Origin: Istiophorus platypterus
Lineage: Eukaryota > Chordata > Actinopteri > Istiophoriformes > Istiophoridae
Length of the DNA stretch: 64,000 bases
Direction: 5' to 3'
Assembly (NCBI GenBank): GCA_016859345.1
Contig: CM029115.1
Location: 13,142,501-13,206,500, forward strand
The notes below the pieces were generated by a model. The model did no database searches, had not been told where the DNA came from, and saw nothing but the letters and a program-made list of their open reading frames with translations. Below, one piece after another: positions 52,868-63,962 of this stretch. Each line of letters begins with the position of its first letter. Positions within the stretch are counted from its first letter, which is position 1. The translations under genes were made by a program, and so were the position numbers.

Positions 52868-54248
52868 ATGACTGATCCATCCAGGGGTCTATTTTACCTT
52901 CCTATCATCTATTTATGGACAGGTAAGAGCTTTTAATCTCTAATACATGTTCCTGATATATAATATGAATCACTAAGCAAGATTGTTCAGCAGTATTGTC
53001 CAGTAAAAACCTTACACATCCAAAATATTGTCATTTCAGTGGGAATTTTATAGTTTGTGTTTATAGCATAATCCAAATGGATATTCAAGTTGATCTCTTG
53101 TTCATCAAAAGGTTTGTGAAAAGCAAAGGTAGCCCCCTATAGTGGAGGACTTCTACCCTCTACTAAAGCAACTAGATAAAAAACAAAAAGCATAAGGATA
53201 AAATATCAATTAGCAAATGTCATTTTAATGATGATGTTCTAAAATAACTACATTCTTAGATTCTGTAATAGTTTTAAATCCATTTTGTAATTTTTTCTTT
53301 TTTTTTAAATAATTTTTTTATCCTAATATTGTACTCCTCTTCATGTGATCCATCTTCCTTCACCTGGGTCAGGGGCAGTAGAGGGTGATGGCCTGGCATC
53401 TCTAGCCCCTCCAGTGCACCTGTCAGGGGAAAGGCTTGGCTGGTCCCTGCTGGTTTGTATGGTTAGGGACTTCAGGAGGGGGCACCTAGAGGTCAGCTGG
53501 AGGTCACCATCAGAGGAACAAATGCCCACTGCAGTAAACAGCATTGCTCTAAAAAGGAAGCATCGTGGCCCCAGGGCTGTGGCAATAATCACAGTGGTGA
53601 CCAATGACTGGCCATCGTACAGTTGCTCTGTGAGTCACAGACAACACCAAAAAGCCATCAGGAGACACCACGCCAGCTCATCAGGTAGGACTAAAGCGGA
53701 TCAAATGTGAACATATCAGTCTTACTATTTTTTTCACTAAGCCTTTAACACACTAAATATTTTTAGACAATCGAGACAAGAGGTGCTATAAGGATGAAGA
53801 GACAAAAGGTAAATTTTGATTGTTTTCAAACAAAAAAACAAAACAAAAAAACTAATTCCCTGTGACTCATACTGCACAGTGTTGCTCCCTATGTTATTCT
53901 GTGTGGTTTGGTCACCAGATGTTGATGTGTGGACAAACACGGTGGTACTACTGGCTATGAGGCTGCTTCTCATGAAGATCATCGCTTTTAACACTCTGAT
54001 GACAACCTATGCTGTTATTAGGTGGTAAGAGTCTGCGTAATTTAATAGGACTGAAATTTGCTCATTGTAGCATTACCCACAGAAAGCACACGTACGCTGA
54101 AATGCACTTAATTGTGTCATTCACCCATATTCATGTTATGTAGGTATATACAGCATTAGGGTATTGTCTAAAAGTGTGTAAAATTCTTTTATTTACCCTA
54201 ATTGATTCACTTTTTCATAAGACTTCACAGTATATTTGACTTTTCAGA
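52868..54248 (+). CDS. ptcra: Pre-T-cell-receptor alpha-like protein (candidate ptcra, 171 aa)
   Basis: pTalpha pairs with TCR-beta and CD3 on early thymocytes for beta-selection. Coding exons: 52868-52922 (leader), 53373-53684 (Ig), 53767-53808 (connecting peptide), 53919-54024 (membrane), then a TGA completed by the first base of exon 5 at 54248. The phase pattern is 1-1-1-2, and leader, Ig, short peptide, membrane is the exon plan of mammalian PTCRA. The Ig domain has C47, W61 and C103 (YSC), typical of a C1 set, and opens with SLAPPVHL where human has SLAPPIML. The connecting peptide carries one cysteine (C129) for a bond to TCR-beta. The helix (about 141-170) has R151 and K156 five apart and FNTLMT, as in TCR-alpha (R...K, FNLLMT). 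No V/J segments are seen beside it, so it is not a TCR-alpha locus. The alternative is an unrelated TCR-constant-like gene. The tail after the helix is almost absent, unlike mammals. Confidence 0.78.
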
Positions 54249-54835
54249 TGGCTGGAATTGGAGAGCTTCTTATATGCTATGATGTGACCTTGAAAAAAAG
54301 AAAACTAACCCAGAGGGGGGGGACTCTTTGTCTGAAGTCTGCACTGTGAGGATTTCTTCCCTGGAAGATGAAAAGTGTGTTCCCGTTATCTTACCAAGAG
54401 CTTTTTGGAGAGTCTCGTGGACAACATGGGCAATTATCCATTGTCAGGATCACAGGAGAAGCAGCTCTTGGATGCTACGAATTTCTTGTCGCGCCATTTT
54501 CAAAACTTCCACACTGACATCCCAGGTGTTGCCGCCTATGGCGGTTGAAAACAGATTGTGTCTGTGAAGCCAAACCTGGTATCTGTTCAAAACCTAACCT
54601 CAAACAGATGGGTTGGTGTGCGTGTTGTATATATCTATGTGTGTGTGCGTAGAATCCCAGTAATCTTTAATTCTCCTTGAAGTACTTGACATACTAAAAT
54701 ATTTGTAGGGAAATCTTCACTCAAGGTTTCTGGAAGTTTACAAATAAACATTATTTAAAATTTTCAGTGTCCATGTTTTCCTTTTTATATTCTTGTAAAT
54801 TTAACATGTAATAAACAGAAAGGAAGCTTTGACCA
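54248..54835 (+). other. 3' untranslated exon of the ptcra candidate
   Basis: After the donor at 54025 (TG|GTAAGA), the best acceptor is ttttcag ending at 54247; joining makes an immediate TGA. The exon is then noncoding, as is the last exon of TCR-alpha constant genes. A second acceptor (cttcacag, ending 54230) would instead add 17 residues before a stop. A 58-codon open stretch (54372-54548) inside this exon is discussed under findings. Confidence 0.5.
54743..54815 (+). terminator. Two polyadenylation signals of the ptcra candidate
   Basis: AATAAA at 54743-54748 and again at 54810-54815. The second would end the transcript at about 54830, meeting the opposite 3' end of rgmb. Confidence 0.55.
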
Positions 54836-54842
54836 TTTTGAC

Positions 54843-54848
54843 TTTATT
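54843..54848 (-). terminator. Polyadenylation signal of rgmb
   Basis: Minus-strand AATAAA 1.7 kb past the rgmb stop codon. It would end the rgmb transcript near 54825, directly abutting or slightly overlapping the ptcra candidate transcript. Confidence 0.4.
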
Positions 54849-56549
54849 GTTTGTTTGTTTGTTTTTTTTTAAATAAAACACTTGCACACAGTTTGTTTCC
54901 TCAACTTTTTTTTTTTTTTGAGAGCCTTGAGTAACACACTGACATAGCAACAGAGAACCACTAGGTGGCAGTACAATCACATCTGACATTTTTTTTAAAT
55001 TATTATCCAACAGCAAGAATATGGAGCTTAACTTCCTCTACAGGACACTACGTTCATAAATAAGTTAAGTATTTCAACACTGACCAGTCACTCTTCACCA
55101 AACTGACAGTCACACAAGATGTAAGAGATCACAATGCCAAAAAACAGAGATTAAGCTTATATGGCCAAACATATAGGGCATAATTACACAGAATGTTACG
55201 TTTAAAAAAAGCTCATAGTTGTGCGGATTGACTTTTCTACCAGGTATCAAAGGGCATTAATTTCCTACATCACAGTGCTGACATTTATATCCCAGCAGAC
55301 ACTGTGGGGAGGTTTTCTCAGTGATTTGTCACGTTTTGTCCTCACTCCAGTATCTCACACATATCCCATAAAGGAGGAGCTTGTCGGTTCTGGCAGTAGG
55401 AGAAAGATAGTCTACAGTAGCAACTTTAAAAAAAAAAAAAAAACAAGGGGGAGACAGACTGTGAGAGGGAGGCGGGTGAAGGTTTGGTGGTGAGTTATGT
55501 TTTCTTTTGTACATAAAACCATACATTATCTGTCTTTGGCTCAAATTAGAACAAAGAATACACCGAGTAACAAACGTGAGCCGATTACCTCACAGCCTCA
55601 TGGCAAAAAGGTGGGAATACCTCTAACATGATTCTCAGGTGAAACAAAAACACATTCGAACGTGTCACCGACTCGTGACAAAGTAAAACAGGAAAGGAAA
55701 AAATTTAAAAAAAAACAAAAAACAAAAAACACTGACTCATCCACACACATGCACACAAACACATATTTGAAATCAACAAATTCATACAGCAACGAAATAG
55801 TACTGATGGAATTTGGTTTGACAATATTCATAATACATTCAACAGAAAAACTCACATTAACTGACTTAAAATGAGGCACCGAGTCAAATCAGCTACTGGA
55901 AGAATGATGCATTTTAACAAAAATGGCAGCTCCTTGTAATTAACTGACTTTTACTTTGAGTAGATCAAAAACCAAATTATAAATAGCTTCCAAAACCTGA
56001 GCTACTGAAGATTTTGGTGGTGGAGAGTAAGTGGGAGGAAGAAACACTGATGTGAATTTGTTTTGTTTTTTTAAAAAATCAAAATAAAGTGCTTCTGATA
56101 AAACAAACATCCTCTGTCTGAGGTATCGAAGATTAATCACATCAAATGGCACAAAAAAAAAAAAAAAACTCTACACCATTACACTGTGCACTGAAGAAAG
56201 AATGATCTATTTACAGTCTGGAGTGTATATCCACACACTGAATTCACCCACACAGGAATGTTTGTGTCAATGGTGTCCTATCCAAAGATGAAGACAGATT
56301 GCGTAAGCCATCATAACATCTCCTGTGTTTTTTACCTCCAGAGAGCTGATTCTGCCAGGTAGGATGCGGTTACTGTTACCACTGGGAGGTCTGCCACCTC
56401 TTCTTCCAAAACATCTAGTTCCCAGTAATTCTCCAGCCTGCTGTTTCCTCTCTGCATGAGAGAATCAGTGCTCAGTATCAGTGCTCAGCAAAAACCTCTT
56501 TTTCTAGTGCACACACATACTCAAGCCCACACACATGCACACACTCCCC
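54849..56549 (-). other. Probable 3' UTR of rgmb
   Basis: AT-rich sequence with several homopolymer A/T tracts and no supported open frame, between the rgmb stop codon and the minus-strand AATAAA at 54843. I see no other gene here. Confidence 0.45.
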
Positions 56550-58417
56550 CTATTGGATCAACACGATACTCAGAGCACAAAGCAGGAGCAGAGTGAGCTG
56601 TTTGGTACGTTGACAATCAGAGTGTAAGGTGGAAGTGGCAGAGCCATTGGGGTAGATCGTCCATCTATCCTGGTGCGGGTGGAGACTCTCCATGTCCTTG
56701 CGGGCGCTGTACGCCGCCACTGTGAAATTAGCGTCCCCGGTGGTCAAGAGATCAAACACACAGGAGTGGAAGTAAATGTCAAGTGTCTTGAGCTTCTCCT
56801 TACAGCGTTCCCTTGCCCCCTCCACACCGAAAACCTGCGGGGTACCGTAGGGGTATGCTTGTGTCTGTGAGGAGAAGCTGGGCCGACGAAGCTGCTGAAG
56901 CTGTAGGCCAAGCGCAGGAGGGGAGAGGGGCAAGGGAAGATGCCCAGCCTGGTCAATGCGTTCTCCGCTGGGGCATCCGTTCAGACAGAGCTGCAGGTCC
57001 TGGGTGGCATCGTAGGCCTGAGCCAGGTCCTCTGGGATCCGTACTGCAAGGGTCAGGTAGCGGCCCAGCTGCCGAACAATTACAGTCACACCAATGTAGC
57101 CAGCATGCAGCTCCACGTGGTGCCCTGGGGTGCGCTCAGAGATCCACAAAGCCCGAACCTTCCCAGTTGCACCATCTGCACCAGTAAAAGTGTGGATGGG
57201 GTCTCCACTGCTCACGGTGCCATCATCAAAGGCTGCGGGGAGGTTGTCTGTCACGGCCTGGTAAACCCTCTGATCCGTGCAACCCTCATAGGGCTTGAAG
57301 ATGATGGTGATCTGTAGAGCAGGACAGAGGGATGATCAGATAAGTTGTAGAGACTTTTAAAGTTAAAAGTGTGTGAGTGACAGTTTTAAAATGCAGGAAG
57401 TGCAAGAAGCAGTTCACAGTTACAAAGTCAATTTATTAGATGTAGGACAAACACAACTTTCATCATACAGATGAGTGGTGCTGAAACAATAAGATGATTT
57501 ATTGAAGCACTGCAACAACTGGTCAGTGGGAAAGTGGTCTCTGACTTTTGAACCCCCTGTATATGACAGTCAATGAAATATCTTTGGGATTTGGCCTTAA
57601 CAAAACAAGTATTTTGGGAATTTTACTTTGGTCTTTCAAAAAATTGATAGCTATTTTTCACTATTTCTAACATATTAAAGACTAATTGATAAACTGATTA
57701 TCTGCAAAAAAAAAAATCAATACTGAAAAAAAAATCATAGTTGTTTAGTTGATCAACAGGAAATTGATTTGCAAATTATTCTACAATCAACACTAACATT
57801 CACCTGTTACAAAGGTTGACTCTTATCACACTGCATTTGTGAAGTGACTAAATGACTTTTTGACACGTTGTGATTTGACACAGCTATGCAAACATGCTTA
57901 TACACACATTCACACAAACATACACACATACACGTAAAAACACACAGGACCCCAGTGGTGAGTGGAAGCAGTGGTGGATACAGGGTGTGGTGTGAGCAAT
58001 ACAGTTACCACTAACATCATAGTTCCGGTGAATGGCTGCTTTGTTCACATGACAGATGTGAGGAATGAGGCCTGGCAGGCCATTAAGCCTGGAGAGCTGT
58101 TAGTGTGCGTGTCTGTGTGTGTGCGTGAGAGAGTGTGTGTGTCCCTAATAATCCTGACTAATAACTTGCCCCACCTCTGACACAAGGTTAGACCTTCAGC
58201 TCCAGAGTGTAGCAAGCCTACTATTTGCTTAATGTGTGTGGGTGTGTGGGTGTGTGTGTGGGTGTGTTTCAGCTGGCAAGTGTATGCATGAGTGTGTATG
58301 TGCTTTAATAATTAAAGCTATCGACTAAACTAGAGAGGGTAGACCATCAGGGGAAACATCAAAGTTGCTTCTTTAACACCACAAAGATCACCTTGCGTGG
58401 CTCGTCATCCATTTTGT

Positions 58418-58454
<37 letters not shown>

Positions 58455-60441
58455 GTTTTGTGAGCGTGTCATTTTTGTCATACAGGGATAAAAACTTTTA
58501 ACACACATGGTACTTTAAGCTGAGGGTAAGGAGTGCCACTTACGAGACACACACACACAAATACTTGCAAACACACACATAAGTAAACAGTAGGTCCTTT
58601 CACACATCTCATTCCATGTTATTAGAGGTCATGCTATATGCAGCCATTAACCACGTTAGGTTTCAAACACTGCTTCAGTCAAAAGAGACAGTCACAAGAT
58701 CAGGCTGTTTGCCTCACATCTGTGAGTCTGAGGGAGTGAAAAACAGAGAGAATGAGACAGGAAGAGAGAGAAAAATAGAGCAGGGAGAGCAAGGGTATTT
58801 TCCCAAGCTCACATTGATAAGATGTTAAAAAATGTTTATCTCTTCAACACACGCACACACATATGCATACACAGATAAATGAACTAAATCACAGCAGCTG
58901 CTCTCACTTAGGAACTCTCTCGGCCATAATGACATCAAATTAGACACTAAAAAGGCCATTTCTCTCTGTTTCCCCCTTTTCAACAGTTCTCCTCTCACCT
59001 TATTGGTTGCTGTGGCACTGGAGCCAGGTACCACAGGAACATTAGTGACCTGCACCGACAGATAGTCATTATCAATGAGAGGCCAGGCCCCCTCCACCTT
59101 GCAAGTCTGGAAGCTGTCCTTAAATGTTCTCAGATGTGGATCCCCGAACAGCCCGCAGAACAGGTACCCAGGCCGAGAGTGACCATGGCCATGGCCGTGA
59201 GCGTGGGAGTGTGTGTGTGAATGCACGTGAGAGTGTGCATGCGCGTGTTGGGTGCGATTGTGGTAGTTGCAGGGCTCGGGATGGACCTCGGGGCGCGTGG
59301 AAGAAGTGGGCCCGTCTCTGGAGCAGTTCCTCTGGCTCATGAGATCTGAGATGCCCAGTACAGCTGAGTGGAAGACCAGGTTTCCCCGGCAAGATTTGGC
59401 CGTCCTCTGCGTGCAGGCCGAGTATGCACGCAGAGCCTTGCAGAATTCAGTGTGAAAGCCATCCACGGTCGGCGTCAGATGGTAGGTCAAAGAGACGAAG
59501 TCGGTGGTGCACTTCTGGATACGACACTGAGGGGCGGCCACTTGACACTGACCTGGAGAGTCAGAAGAGGATAATATTATTTCATTAATAAAGCTGGGTG
59601 ACTGACTAAAACTAGTTCCAAAGAAACATTCTTGTCTGATAATTATGGTATGAACAAGTCTGAGATATAACTTGAAACAGAAAGTTGATGTGCTCACAGA
59701 AGATAACTAAGGTTACTGTGTGAAGAGGTCTTTGATCTTTAACAAACAATACTACTGGCCTGTTAACAATCCAGCGTAATAAAACCGGAAAAAAGAACCT
59801 GCCGCTGGTTCAAAGTCTTGATCAATCAGCAGTGCTGTGAGTATAATAAACCTCAAGTGTAATAAACCAAAGAGCAGCCACAGTGAAAAGATAAAGAATG
59901 TTTTCCCACAAGGAAGGAGATAATACTGCTTATATAACCAAGGAGCAAGGGAATAAACACAGAGAAATCTGCAATAGACAAGGTATTGTAAACAGAGATA
60001 ACTAGACAATAGAGGCAATTGTGTTCATGATCCCACATAAGTACAGCACAGAAAATACGCAGTAAAAAGCGTTCCTTTATCAAATATGACATTAAGTCAT
60101 GTTTCACTGTCAGTTTGATGTGTGTTCACAGCTATAATCATGATCACCGGAGCAGTGCTGAAGTTTGGCAATGCATCCAAGACTGATTATTCTGTCCTAG
60201 TATGCCCATCAAAAACAAACTTCTTGGTCTGAAATTGTCCCTGATGTTTTATTTGTTGCTACATTTCTGAATGTAATAAGGGTCAAGCCAGCCTTTTATA
60301 TCATAGATCATCAGAGAGAGAGAGAGAGAGAGGGAGTTAGAGCGAGAAAGAGATTAGAGCCCAGACCTAATGCATCAGTCACAGCGTGCTCCTATTAGAT
60401 TAGGCCAGAGAGAGAGAGGCTGTGCAGTGTATGGGCAGCTG

Positions 60442-60523
<82 letters not shown>

Positions 60524-63500
60524 TAGCTATCTTAGAAAGAATGCTGGTGATGCTTCCATTAAACACACACAGTCCATGATCTTCAGATGGTGGTATGATC
60601 TTCTTATCGCCGAGCAAAAGCAGAAAGCACACGGTTTTCACTGAAATCAACAGATTCCCTTAATGTCACACCATCATTTAACAACCATAAGTTACCACGA
60701 ACACATAAACACACGAAAGCAAACAGCACATTCCAGCCCGTCTTTGTACATTTATATGATTTGGGGGCATGAAGGAGTTGGATGCCACCATTTGGGGGCA
60801 GTAGTGTTCTGAGTATTAAAAAATCTGGGTGCAGGTACGGTCCCCGTCTCACATCAAGCTTCAGAATCTCCCTCCAGCCTGTTAAATACTGACACCAACC
60901 CACAGACACACAGATACAGACACACACACACAGGCTGCCCTCCATGCAGACCACTACTGTACTACTGGACGGTCTGAGTACTGAGGACACATTGTGTCTT
61001 TGACTGGTGCACCAACAGCCTCCTTCATTCCCTCCTATCTGGCCGGCAGTACCTAAATACCACTTCCAATCTAATCAGAGTGGGTTTATTCTCTTTCAGA
61101 GGCTATCGGAATCATGAGCTGCTCTGAAAACGCACAAAAGACTCATTCAGTGATACTTTCACAGCAGGGTGACGTAGCAAAAAGGGAGCTGACCCTGTAC
61201 CTGATGCACTCGGGTTCAAACCACTGACTTATGACAAAGGTCAAAACCTCTCTGAAGGAAAGCCTCCGCTGAAGTTTCACACCACCTCCCACTGTGCTGC
61301 TCTGTATCTCACCCTGTGCTCTTTCCTTTCTGTGAATGCAGCAAACACAGTACTTTCATAAGATGTTCTGAATCAATAATAAGGCACAAATTTCATACTT
61401 TTCTTGTTCAAGGCTTCCCATGATCTCCCTTTTGTGAAGCTGTCATCTTGAGTGCTATCTCTAAATATGCGCAGCTGTACTTTGAAAACAAAATCCCTTC
61501 TAAGCATAAACACAAGAAATTTTCGGTAAATCGTGCCATGAGTACTGAAATGACTTGACAATATTGTTATGAAAAGAATGAAGGCCTCCTCCTGTGAAGG
61601 CTGTTCAGCCAGAGTCTGGATGGTTTCATCCCCTGGGTTGTTTCATCCCCTGGGGTAAGTATCTAATATAGACATAATAAAACAGGCAGCAATGCCCGCA
61701 CAATTCCTTCCAGGTCCTACCACATTATCAGCCTCTCTTTTCTCACTCCATCCCCTCTCCCAGCTGACTTTATCATCTCACAGTTCTCATCTCTTCTTTT
61801 CTCTCAAGCGTCATCTGTTCAGAGCTGTTCAAATCAGATTTTTCTTTCCAGATTGAATCATTTGCCTTGATCAGCACGACTCTGTTTTCAGCCATTGGTC
61901 CTCACAGCCCGATTCCCCCCGGCCAGTCTCCTCACCCCCTCGTCATCTCTCAGCCTCTCTTCCCTGCATCCTTAGGCACCTCTCCACCATCAGACAGAGG
62001 TCAAATGATCCCCCAGCTGAATCTCCCATGTCTAGCGATTCTTCTTCTCCCAATCTGGCTGCTTCCACTTCTCTGATCTCCAAAGATCAGAAAAGGATCT
62101 ACTGGGATCATCTCACAACCAAGGGAATGGCTTGTGGAGTGCTTATTGATCACATCTTGTTGTGTGCACTCTCTCACACACTGAGCTCAAATCACACAAA
62201 CAACCCTCTGAGCTTAGAGACACAAAGCTCTACAGGAGTTCACTACAGCACTCGCTCTTTCCCTCTCTCTTTCTCTCGGCTAGACACTGTGAACAATAGT
62301 CAGCAGCTCAGACATTCCTGCCTTCCAGTCTAAACAGACACATGGGGCTGACAGCTGGAGTGACAATGAAATATGTATAAATACCCTAAAACGTACAAGT
62401 TTTAACAAACAAAATATTCTGTTTGGCTAAACAGATTAAACAACACACATTCTTTCCAGGTGATGCACATGTAGAAAGTGCCAAGAGGGCAAGAGGGTCT
62501 TTAATGTGAAGTGGATCTCTCTGTTCCCACTAGGTTGCACGCAGAGGCAGTTTTGTCCCGCTCCCTGAGCCGTGTTAAACTAATTACTGGAGGTGTGACT
62601 GCTCAACAGACAGCCGCCACAACAGCCAACCCCCTGCACACACAGAATGCATGGGTATATATATATACATACATATATATATATATATGCACGTTTGTGT
62701 AAATTAATTTTTAACCTTCAGGCAATTTGGTAAATAAGGAATTAGTAAATTATGACCTCAGTATAGCCGCAACATGGGAGTCACATTAAGCTTTATCGTC
62801 AATAACCCTTTCAAACACATTATTAACCTTTGGCTTGGTGAAAAGATTCTCCTTTTGTTGAAGTCTTTGCTTAGACTGGGATGCGGGAGTTTTCCGCTTT
62901 TGTTGAATACCAGAGGATACAACAACCACAAATACAAAGAAACTGCTGCCCGGGGAAGCATTTACAATATGCCTCTTCCTTTTTAAGAAAGTATCTTGTG
63001 CCCTTTTAATCACTGTGATACTATTTCTTATGATTCATTTTATTAATGAGCATCATGCAACTGAACATAAACTGTATTCTACAGTAGGTTTTAATTAGAT
63101 TTACAAAACCTTACAGCCCTGATCCAAACTTTTTATAATCACATGTGCACTAGATGCTCTGAGTAAACCTGTAATCTGTTTAATATGGATATAAGGAGAG
63201 GTGGTCACCCCCTCTTCCCTTCTCTCCCCCTCCTCCACGAGCCATTAAGGGGCAAACAGGAGAATGACGGCCCAGGAGAGAGGAGGAGAAACTCGATCCG
63301 TGCTCAGACTGCTGCACTGCCGCTGGAGAGACAGCCATTGTCAGGCAGCACTGGGCCTAGCGCAGGGATCGGCAACACAAGGATCACAGACGCCTAATAA
63401 CTAATAAAGTACATCGGGTGACTGCGAAACGCTGCGGACCGCAAAGAAAACGCTGTTCCCGGGGTCGAGGCCGGTGCAGCGCACGGCAGTCGTTGCGAAA

Positions 63501-63706
63501 GTGGCTGACAAAGTGCGTAAAAATTTACAAATCAGTTGCGGCTGTAGCGGGAGACGCGCTGTCGCGGTGCTGGAGTGTAGTTACTCACCTATGCGAGCTC
63601 CGCAGCAGAGAGCGACGATCAGCAGCAGCAGTGGCCGGAAGCGGCGCACCGAAGACGAGGAGGCGAGGCGCTCAGCCCCGCGGCAACAGCATCCGGCTCT
63701 CCCCAT
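56550..63706 (-). CDS. rgmb: Repulsive guidance molecule B / DRAGON (477 aa, 3 coding exons)
   Basis: A GPI-anchored neogenin ligand and BMP co-receptor. Exons, 5' to 3': 63706-63589, 59552-58999, 57311-56550; all phases close. The N-terminus carries a signal sequence whose core is RPLLLLIVALCC (about 24-35). The RGM N-terminal domain follows (QCRIQKCTTDFVSL, CKALRAY, SAVLGISDLMSQRNCS). The partial von Willebrand D domain has the acid-labile autocleavage motif GDPH at 176-179 and continues through PLIDNDYLSVQVTNVPVV. Exon 3 ends in a hydrophobic GPI signal (about 461-477). Between the two domains lies an unusual run of alternating histidines (142-164). RGMB rather than RGMA is supported by QCRIQKCTTDFVSLT, VPVVPGSSATATNK and the lack of an RGD triplet. 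ATG 63706 was chosen because only this frame yields a signal peptide that reads into the donor at 63588; the longer frame through this region ends in a stop. Confidence 0.96.
57577..57780 (-). repeat. Dispersed teleost repeat (GCTGCAACTAA-type), copy 2
   Basis: Within rgmb intron 2 (57312-58998). Minus-strand landmarks AATCAATTTCC, CAACTAAACAACTATGA and AGATAATCAGTTTATCAATTAG match the repeat family at 13085. It is diverged and noncoding. The rest of intron 2 holds TG/CA microsatellites and nothing else I can name. Confidence 0.5.
58421..58452. repeat. (GT)n microsatellite
   Basis: A short GT run inside rgmb intron 2; smaller CA/TG runs flank it at about 57900-57950 and 58225-58265. Confidence 0.9.
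59179..59247 (-). repeat. Coding CA-type repeat giving a polyhistidine zipper in rgmb
   Basis: Within rgmb exon 2, codons alternate CAC/CAT with another residue, giving histidine at every second position from 142 to 164 (twelve histidines, spaced by A, S, V, T and G). The DNA resembles an imperfect CA microsatellite, which may be its origin. Confidence 0.9.
59553..63588 (-). other. Intron 1 of rgmb
   Basis: A 4 kb intron between the signal-peptide exon and the domain exon. It contains a long CA microsatellite and a short TA repeat (62654-62688), and no supported exon of another gene. The AT-rich block 63020-63170 could be conserved regulatory sequence but carries no signal I can name. Confidence 0.8.
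60446..60520. repeat. (CA)n microsatellite
   Basis: A long CA run in rgmb intron 1, close to a purine repeat (60311-60350). Confidence 0.97.
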
Positions 63707-63927
63707 CCCCGTCCATGCAGGGCCAGGAGGGGAGAGTGGACAGACCTCCGAATGCGGAGGAGGGGTGGTGTCCAGGCCTTCTCACTTCTTCTTCTTCTTC
63801 TTCTTCTTCTCCTTCTTCTGCCTCTTCTTCCTCACTCTTCTCTCCTTCCCTTCCTCCTCGGGTGCGCAGGGGCATTAAAACACAGCTGCTCCGCGGAATG
63901 CAGGGCGGAGGGGGGTTGGAAAGGCGA

Positions 63928-63962
<35 letters not shown>

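Noticed and set aside
52868..54248. Reading the Ig gene as a TCR-alpha/delta constant segment of a full receptor locus
   Set aside because: It has its own leader exon spliced directly to the Ig exon. No V or J segments or recombination signals (heptamer plus spaced nonamer) were seen nearby; an isolated CACAGTG at about 53875 has no nonamer.
54328..54567. Plus-strand ORF of 79 codons in the ptcra 3' exon
   Set aside because: Its frame does not follow from the membrane exon by any acceptor I see, and it overlaps another open frame. It was treated as untranslated.
63672..63875. Minus-strand ORF of 67 codons (Glu-rich) at the rgmb 5' end
   Set aside because: It ends in a stop before any splice site. 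Another frame with ATG at 63706 gives a signal peptide and runs into the exon 1 donor, matching the RGMB structure.
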